NCBI RefSeq assembly: GCF_005765165.1
Contig: NZ_VCIW01000013.1
Location: 1 to 64,000 of the forward strand
Length of the DNA: 64,000 nucleotides
Origin: Paenibacillus antri
Lineage (GTDB): Bacteria > Bacillota > Bacilli > Paenibacillales > YIM-B00363
Reading direction: 5' to 3'
In this document: piece after piece, positions 59,137 to 64,000 of the stretch
Numbering within the stretch: position 1 is the stretch's first letter
Layout: each line of letters begins with the position of its first letter
Notes under the pieces: generated by a model
Database searches by the model: none
The model's input: only the letters and a program-made list of their open reading frames with translations
What the model was told of the DNA's origin: nothing
Position numbers and translations under genes: made by a program

Positions 59137-59694
59137 ATGACGACGGGGACATGGTTCGTCGATTACGAAATCTACGTCCGCATTCTCGTCAGCGGACTGC
59201 TGGGACTGTTGATCGGCTTCGACCGGACGCATAAGCATAAGCCGGCCGGCGTGAAAACGTATATGTTCGTGACGGTGGCGTCGGCGCTGATCACGATCGT
59301 CTCGATCCAGAGCGTCTCGCTCTACGGGCATATGCACGATCGGACGATGATGGATCCGATGCGCCTCGCGGCGCAGATCGTTACGGGACTAGGCTTCCTA
59401 GGCGCCGGGTTGATCATGAAGACCGGCTTCGAGGTGAAAGGGCTGACGTCGGCCGCCATGATCCTGTTCGCGGGAGGCGTCGGGATCGGCATCGGCGCGG
59501 GCTTCTACGGCATCGTCTGCTTTACCGTCGCCGCCGCCTTCGTGCTCGTCCGGGTCGGGGGCTATATCGAGAAGAAGGATCACGAATGGACCGAGCGGAA
59601 GCGAGAGCAGGAGCGGGATCGCGGGACGGGGCAAGGACAAGCGCCGCACGGCTCGGAACGGGAATCGCAAGGGCAAAGGAGCGAGACGGCATGA
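59137..59694 (+). CDS. MgtC/SapB-family membrane protein
   Basis: A 185-residue protein with four to five membrane helices and MgtC signatures: RILVSGLLGLLIGFDRTHKHKPAGVKTYMFVTVASALITIVS and QIVTGLGFLGAGLIMK, GLTSAAMIL. MgtC proteins act in growth at low magnesium and modulate ATP synthase in pathogens. The C-terminal ~35 residues are hydrophilic and low-complexity (Arg, Glu, Gln, Gly). Its stop overlaps the ATG of the GDPD gene. Confidence 0.9.
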   Translation: MTTGTWFVDYEIYVRILVSGLLGLLIGFDRTHKHKPAGVKTYMFVTVASALITIVSIQSVSLYGHMHDRTMMDPMRLAAQIVTGLGFLGAGLIMKTGFEVKGLTSAAMILFAGGVGIGIGAGFYGIVCFTVAAAFVLVRVGGYIEKKDHEWTERKREQERDRGTGQGQAPHGSERESQGQRSETA

Positions 59695-60434
59695 AGCGGA
59701 CGTTCATCGGGGCGCACACCGGCTGCGGCGACGCGCCGGACAATACGTGGGCGTCTTACTTGGAGGGCGTCGCTTCCGGCGCCGACATCGTCGAAGTCGA
59801 CGTGCTGACGGCGCGCGACGGCACGCTTCTGCTGCTGCATGACGACAAGCCGGAGCTGAAGTCGCATGGGTTCGCGGAGCTGAACGAGCCCGGGCTGCGC
59901 GCGCGCGTCGCGCCGCATCACGGGGAGCATGAGCTGGCGAGGCTCGACGACGTGCTGCGCCATGCGGCCGCGCATCGGATCCGGCTCAACCTCGATCTGA
60001 AGAGCCCGGAGGCGATCGACCCGGCGATGGCGCTCGTGCGGACGTATCGGGCGGAAGGGCTGGCGTTCGTCACGGGCTGCTCGGCGGGCATGCCCGAGCG
60101 GTATCCGGACGTCCCGGCGCTGTGGAACGCGCCGACGACCGCGCCTTCCGCCGGGGAAGAAGAAGCGTACGCCAAGGCCGTCTGCGAGACGGCGGTCCGG
60201 CTCGGGTACCGAGGGATCAACCTGAACAAGGCGACGTGCTCGGAGGCGGTCGTTCGATCGGCGCAGGAGGCGGGACTGATGGTTTGGGTGTACACAGTGA
60301 ACGATCCGGAAGAGATGCTCCGCTTCGCCGCGATAGGCGTCGACGCCATTACGACGAGACGTCCGGCAACGCTTCGCGCTTGCTTGACGGAGGAGCGGAT
60401 GGACTCGAAGGAAAGCGACGATTTACGGCGTTAA
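59691..60434 (+). CDS. glycerophosphodiester phosphodiesterase family protein
   Basis: A 247-residue TIM-barrel GDPD protein that cleaves glycerophosphodiesters to glycerol 3-phosphate and an alcohol. Motifs: GAHTGCGDAPDNTWASY (a variant of the usual HRG...ENT), EVDVLTARDGTLLLLHDD (metal Glu/Asp and His) and MVWVYTVNDPEEM. The first motif has Ala-His-Thr in place of His-Arg-Gly, a notable change near the active site. There is no signal peptide. It overlaps MgtC by four bases. Confidence 0.88.
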   Translation: MKRTFIGAHTGCGDAPDNTWASYLEGVASGADIVEVDVLTARDGTLLLLHDDKPELKSHGFAELNEPGLRARVAPHHGEHELARLDDVLRHAAAHRIRLNLDLKSPEAIDPAMALVRTYRAEGLAFVTGCSAGMPERYPDVPALWNAPTTAPSAGEEEAYAKAVCETAVRLGYRGINLNKATCSEAVVRSAQEAGLMVWVYTVNDPEEMLRFAAIGVDAITTRRPATLRACLTEERMDSKESDDLRR

Positions 60435-60502
60435 CGACAGCTTAGCCCCGATTCGGTACAATGGAAGCGGATGGGAAACCGAATATCGGGGAGGATCTGC
60501 GA

Positions 60503-60787
60503 ATGGCGCAAATTCGAAGCAAGAGAGACGCGGAATCGTTTATGAACGCGTTCGAGGAGACGGCGGCTTGGGACGAAGCGGGAGGCAAGCGGTATTTCGT
60601 CTTCGCGGACCGCGAGAGGGGCGGCAGCTGGACGCTCATGCGTTATCCGGACGGCGCGTGGACGATTCACGGCAAGGGCGAGACGTATTGCGACGACGGG
60701 GAGACGAGGCTGACGGCGGAGGAAGCTTGCGCGTTCGTATGGAAGCACCGGGCGGCCGTCAATCGAGCGATAGGGGAAGCGGCATAA
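60503..60787 (+). CDS. hypothetical protein (94 aa)
   Basis: A small soluble protein with alternating strands and helices (RYFVFADRERGGSWTLMRYPDGAWTIHGKGETYCDDGETRL broken by turns) and a helical end. I do not recognise the family. Start ATG 60503 is chosen over 60461 because GGGGAGGATC lies nine bases before it. Confidence 0.75.
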   Translation: MAQIRSKRDAESFMNAFEETAAWDEAGGKRYFVFADRERGGSWTLMRYPDGAWTIHGKGETYCDDGETRLTAEEACAFVWKHRAAVNRAIGEAA

Positions 60788-60806
60788 CGGGAAGGAAGTT
60801 CGATCG

Positions 60807-60853
60807 AGGTCCAAGGCGTTCCGCATCGGCGGGGCGGCTTGGACCTTTCCTTT
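60807..60853 (+). terminator. rho-independent terminator
   Basis: AGGTCCAAG (60807-60815) pairs with CTTGGACCT (60838-60846), with a GC-rich inner part, then TTCCTTTTC. Confidence 0.78.
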
Positions 60854-60921
60854 TCGATATAGGTCGTATGGCGCAGGTCGATAGAATCTCTTATAATGGA
60901 ATGAAATAGAAAGAGAGGCTG

Positions 60922-61935
60922 GTGTTCGGAGTGGAGTTGGAGGAACGAGAATCGATTCAGCGATGCATGCAGGGCCAGGCGTATTGTCCCGTCAATCTTC
61001 CTCGCGCGATCTGGTTTTGGGTCGCCTTCGCGCTCGTATCGGCGGCGTCCGCCGCCGCGAACTTGATCTGGCGCGATCCCGCGCTGCCGACGTTGTTCGC
61101 CATTCCGGCGATCTACCTCGGCTTGATCCGAATTCCCGTCCCGGCGTTCGCCGCCGCCAACGCGGCGTCGTGCGCGCTGATCGCGTTCGTCGCGGAGCGG
61201 GACGCCGGCGGCATCGTAACCGCGGCCGCCTTCCTCGCGGTTTCGTGCTTGGTCAGGCGTGTCGCCGCGACGTCCTTCCGGCATTACAGCCAGAAGCGGC
61301 AGTACGAGGAGCTGTTCATGGATACGATGCTGTCGTTCGCGAAGAGCATCGACACGCGCGATCCTTATACGGCGTTCCATTCGCGCAACGTCGCGGGCTA
61401 CGCCAAGCGGATCGCCGAGGAGCTGAAGCTGCCCGCCGCGCAGACGGAAGCCGTCTACTTGGCCGGGCTCATTCACGACATCGGCAAGATCGGCACGCCG
61501 GAGCATATCTTGAGCAAGGAGTCGCGATTGACCGAGGAAGAATACGAGATTATGAAGCGGCATCCGGAGGCCGGCTACGACATCGTCAAGAACATCGCGA
61601 GGCTGCAGGAGCTCGGCATCGCCGATATGGTGCGGCACCATCACGAACGCGTCGACGGCAAGGGGTACCCGCACGGCTTGCGCGGGGACGCCATCCCGCT
61701 CGGCGCGCGCATCTTGGCGGCGGCGGACGCGTTCGACGCGATGACGACGAACCGCTCGTACCGGCAGAAGCTGGCCGTAGAGACCGCGGCCGAGGAGCTT
61801 CGCCGCCACAGCGGCACGCAGTTCGATCCGGCGGTAGCGGAGGCGTTCCTGCGGACGCTCGCCCGCGACGGCAAGCTGCAAGCGCAGGAGTCGCCGCGCG
61901 GACAAGCGGCGCCGGCGCAGACGGCCGCGGGCTAA
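60922..61935 (+). CDS. HD-GYP domain protein, membrane-anchored
   Basis: A 337-residue protein with about three to four N-terminal membrane helices (~29-120) and a C-terminal HD-GYP domain: SIDTRDPYTAFHSRNVAGYAK, LIHDIGKIGTP (~180) and HHHERVDGKGYPHGL (~232). The HD and GYP residues of c-di-GMP phosphodiesterases are all present, so it is probably active. No receiver domain is fused. Starts GTG 60922 and GTG 60931 are both possible. A TATAAT lies at 60892-60897. Confidence 0.9.
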   Translation: MFGVELEERESIQRCMQGQAYCPVNLPRAIWFWVAFALVSAASAAANLIWRDPALPTLFAIPAIYLGLIRIPVPAFAAANAASCALIAFVAERDAGGIVTAAAFLAVSCLVRRVAATSFRHYSQKRQYEELFMDTMLSFAKSIDTRDPYTAFHSRNVAGYAKRIAEELKLPAAQTEAVYLAGLIHDIGKIGTPEHILSKESRLTEEEYEIMKRHPEAGYDIVKNIARLQELGIADMVRHHHERVDGKGYPHGLRGDAIPLGARILAAADAFDAMTTNRSYRQKLAVETAAEELRRHSGTQFDPAVAEAFLRTLARDGKLQAQESPRGQAAPAQTAAG

Positions 61936-61971
61936 GCGTGCGGATGGTCGGGAAGGTCTGCTCGGAAGGGG

Positions 61972-62160
61972 CGAACGGGAAAACCTCCCGCTCATCCCCG
62001 GACAAAACCGTCGAAACGATCAACGAACGGGAAATCCTCCCGCTAATTGGGCGATAACGAGCCGTTGCCGCTCCTTTCCCGCAAATAAAATGGAGCTTTT
62101 CCCGTTCGATAGGCGAATACCGCCCCGATCCTGCCGATAAAAGGGAGGATTTCCTGTTCG
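61972..62160. repeat. four copies of a ~20-bp motif, two in each orientation
   Basis: CGAACGGGAAAACCTCCCGCT (61972-61992) recurs at 62024-62044 with one change. Inverted copies lie at 62090-62108 (GGAGCTTTTCCCGTTCG) and 62142-62160 (GGGAGGATTTCCTGTTCG). The stretch lies in a ~365-base non-coding gap after the HD-GYP gene and can fold into large hairpins. Confidence 0.7.
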
Positions 62161-62201
62161 GGAGGTGCGCTATCGAACGAAACGAATGCTCCTGACTGCT
62201 G

Positions 62202-62240
62202 AACGATGTCCCTCCCGAAGGGGCATCGTTTTTCTTTTTC
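62202..62240 (+). terminator. rho-independent terminator
   Basis: AACGATGTCCC (62202-62212) pairs with GGGGCATCGTT (62220-62230) with one wobble, followed by TTTCTTTTTC. Confidence 0.85.
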
Positions 62241-62301
62241 CCGCATATGGATGGAGTAGGAACCTTAATAGATTGCTAGAGACGAAAAGGAGACTCCGCC
62301 C

Positions 62302-62688
62302 ATGACCCCGCTAGACAAATCCACAAGAAACGCGTTACGGCTCGGCTACAACCTCGTCGTGACCGAGAGGCGTCCGGCGTACGTCCCGCTGCCGGACGCG
62401 GACCTGTTGTTTCTTCTCGCCGTCGCTCCAAGCACCGGAACGTTCCAAGCCGGCCTCGTTCGGCTGTCAGACTGCCGCTTCGAAGAAGGGAAGGAGGAGC
62501 CGACGCGATTGCCGGCGGAGAAGCTTTACGCGGCTTCGTTCGATTTCGTGAACGGGCTTCGCGCTTCCGTCGACGAGAGCCGCCTCGACGCGTCCGCGGC
62601 CGACGCGGTCCGCGGTGTACACGAGGAGCTGCAGGACATCTTCCGGCAAGTCGCGGACGCGCTGCTGAAACGGAGAAGCGAAGCGTAA
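62302..62688 (+). CDS. hypothetical protein (128 aa)
   Basis: A soluble protein with a beta-rich first half (LGYNLVVTERRPAYVPL, DLLFLLAVAPSTGTF) and a helical second half (SAADAVRGVHEELQDIFRQVADALL). I do not recognise the family. ATG at 62302 follows AAAAGGAGAC. It stands alone between a terminator and the SWIM gene promoter. Confidence 0.75.
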   Translation: MTPLDKSTRNALRLGYNLVVTERRPAYVPLPDADLLFLLAVAPSTGTFQAGLVRLSDCRFEEGKEEPTRLPAEKLYAASFDFVNGLRASVDESRLDASAADAVRGVHEELQDIFRQVADALLKRRSEA

Positions 62689-62695
62689 CCGCAGC

Positions 62696-62725
62696 TTGCG
62701 TCGATCGTTCGCGATGCTTGATAAT
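62696..62725 (+). promoter_or_regulatory. possible sigma-A promoter of the SWIM gene
   Basis: TTGCGT (62696-62701), 18 bases, GATAAT (62720-62725), 36 bases before the ATG at 62761. Confidence 0.45.
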
Positions 62726-62760
62726 GGGAGTAACTATTTTCGAATCCGAGAGGTACTTCC

Positions 62761-64000
62761 ATGATCGCCCAACCGTTCACCTTACAATCGATCAAGCGTC
62801 TGTGCGGACGGTTCGCGTACGAAGACGGGGAAGCGATCTACGCCGCGGGACGCGTGCGCCTCGACCGCGACGATCCGGACGCGGCGGGCTTCGGCGCCGA
62901 GGTCGCCGGAATCGGCGGCGTCCGCCGCGTGTCCGTGTCGTTCGGACCGGACGGTTCGCCGATCGCGGACTGCGACTGCGAGCCGTTCCTGCGATACGAG
63001 GAGCCGTGCGAGCATATCGCGGCTGCTCTTCTACAAATCTATGAACTCCGCAGCGATCTCCGGTCGCCGTATCGGCCGATGCCGTCCGCGGAGCAGCGCG
63101 CCGCGGACGGGCTGCTGGCGCTCTTCGCGTCGGGGCCGCCGCCGGACGGCGTCCGCCGGACCGCGCTCGGCGCGCGGAAGGAGACGCTCGACGTCGAGTG
63201 GATCGTCAAGGCGCGCGAGTACGCGGACGGGAATCGCTTGTTCGCCGTCGAGATGAAGCTCGGTCCGGGGAAGACGTACGTCGTTCCGCGCATTCGGGAC
63301 TTCCTGGACGCCTATGACCGAGGGGAGGCGTACGCGTTCACCGCCCGCTTCGCGTACGAACCGCAGGCGCATCGATTCGCGCCCGCGGATGAAGCGGCGC
63401 TGCGCGAGCTCGTCCGGGCGAAGCGCTCGGAGGAGGCGTATCGCGCGGCGGGAGCGGCGGGCCTGCCGGCCGCCCGGCGATCCGACGCGGACCGGTCGCT
63501 TCCGGTGCCGCCGTACGCCTGGGAAGCGCTGGAGCCGCTGCTCGCCGCGGCGCCTTCGGTCGCGCTCGAAGCCGGCTCGGAGCGATGGAGCGGCCTTCGG
63601 ACGTCGGAGGAGCCGCTGCCGCTCAAGTTCGAGTTCGACGCGATCGACGCGGACGAAGCCGCCGCGTTCGGCGAAGGCGGAGACGATGCGTTCCGGCTGG
63701 ACGCGGGCGGATTGGACGGCGTCCTCGTCATGGAGACGTACGGTCTCGCCCTGCACGACGGCAAGCTGGTCAAGCTGCCCGCGGCGTCTTGCAGACGGCT
63801 GGCGGAGCTGCAGCGGCTCCTGACGTCGCTGCGCGAGCCGCGCATCCGTATTCCCGCCGATCGGATGGAGACGTTCCTGCGCGAGGTCGTCCCCGGACTG
63901 CTGTCGCTCGGCGAAGTGCGCGTCGCGAAGGCGGTGTCGGACCGGATCGTGCAGACGCCGCTGAAAGCCCGGATATACCTCGACCGCGTCAGAGACCGGC
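62761..64000 (+). CDS. SWIM zinc-finger, SNF2-associated protein (5' part only)
   Basis: At least 413 residues, open to the window end. The N-terminus carries a SWIM zinc finger CDCEPFLRYEEPCEH (CxC...CxH, ~67-81). The following ~330 residues, with VEWIVKAREY, FAVEMKLGPGKTYVVPRIRDFLDAY and ETFLREVVPGL, resemble the region that precedes the SNF2 ATPase in bacterial SNF2 helicases (PF08455-like). The helicase motor is expected beyond 64000. Such proteins are predicted DNA translocases of unclear role. ATG at 62761 has GAGAGGT six bases upstream. Confidence 0.82.
   Translation, partial: MIAQPFTLQSIKRLCGRFAYEDGEAIYAAGRVRLDRDDPDAAGFGAEVAGIGGVRRVSVSFGPDGSPIADCDCEPFLRYEEPCEHIAAALLQIYELRSDLRSPYRPMPSAEQRAADGLLALFASGPPPDGVRRTALGARKETLDVEWIVKAREYADGNRLFAVEMKLGPGKTYVVPRIRDFLDAYDRGEAYAFTARFAYEPQAHRFAPADEAALRELVRAKRSEEAYRAAGAAGLPAARRSDADRSLPVPPYAWEALEPLLAAAPSVALEAGSERWSGLRTSEEPLPLKFEFDAIDADEAAAFGEGGDDAFRLDAGGLDGVLVMETYGLALHDGKLVKLPAASCRRLAELQRLLTSLREPRIRIPADRMETFLREVVPGLLSLGEVRVAKAVSDRIVQTPLKARIYLDRVRDR

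Overview
The window is high-GC DNA from a Gram-positive, spore-forming bacterium, most likely of the Paenibacillaceae (Paenibacillus/Cohnella type). Supporting signs are a Bacillus-type rRNA-tRNA array, strong AGGAGG ribosome sites with ATG/GTG/TTG starts, sigma-A promoters, a T-box leader, Bacillus-type LexA boxes, CRP/Fnr boxes of the form TGTGA-N6-TCACA, a LysM-Gmad2 protein, large secreted polysaccharide-active proteins and LacI-controlled ABC transporters. The genus is inferred from gene content only.

Layout. 1-787: the 3' end of a 23S rRNA gene, then seven tRNAs (Ala, Asn, Met, Glu, fMet, Asp, Arg) with no 5S gene between. 995-11823: an accessory locus with TPR proteins, small helical proteins and a beta-propeller protein around a tight six-gene operon (APS kinase, two PaaK-like adenylating enzymes, DAHP synthase, an acyl-CoA synthetase-type ligase and a DUF98 chorismate-lyase-like protein). 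The operon looks like a pathway that draws on the shikimate route, makes an aromatic acid (4-hydroxybenzoate is the natural guess) and activates it. One ligase carries a C-terminal TPR domain that also exists as a separate gene at the start of the locus. 12204-20147: one secreted modular protein of about 2,650 residues with an internally duplicated discoidin/FN3/beta-helix unit.

20238-25702: a nitrite/nitric oxide module. Two promoters (a five-gene operon with DUF2249 proteins and its own Crp/Fnr regulator, and copper nitrite reductase) each carry a TGTGA-N6-TCACA type box at about -41.5. A truncated globin and an HPP-like membrane protein sit between them. 25807-30114: a LacI regulator and a GH16 beta-glucanase whose promoter has a LacI-type palindrome just after the start point and a 14-codon leader ORF. 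30160-33077: an SOS-type small zinc-ribbon gene, a T-box leader (probably lysine) with asd, and Mn-catalase. 33329-40520: membrane proteins, a GH140/DUF4038 hydrolase, CorA, a second gene with paired LexA boxes, a LysM-Gmad2 protein and a CBO0543 protein. 40775-44903: a Fur-boxed siderophore uptake operon with a fused double permease. 45010-48162: lipoate ligase, SRPBCC protein and DeoR regulator. 48349-48745: four units of a 106-bp tandem repeat. 48892-59118: EamA transporter, metallophosphoesterase, and a complete family-5 oligopeptide/oligosaccharide ABC operon with HAD phosphatase and its own LacI regulator. 59137-64000: MgtC, GDPD, HD-GYP and small proteins, ending in a cut-off SWIM/SNF2-associated gene.

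No insertion sequence, prophage or CRISPR array was seen. The items most worth following are the chorismate-to-aryl ligase operon with its TPR fusion, the two look-alike SOS promoters, the cysteine-free Fnr-type regulator with its two -41.5 sites, and the 106-bp tandem repeat.
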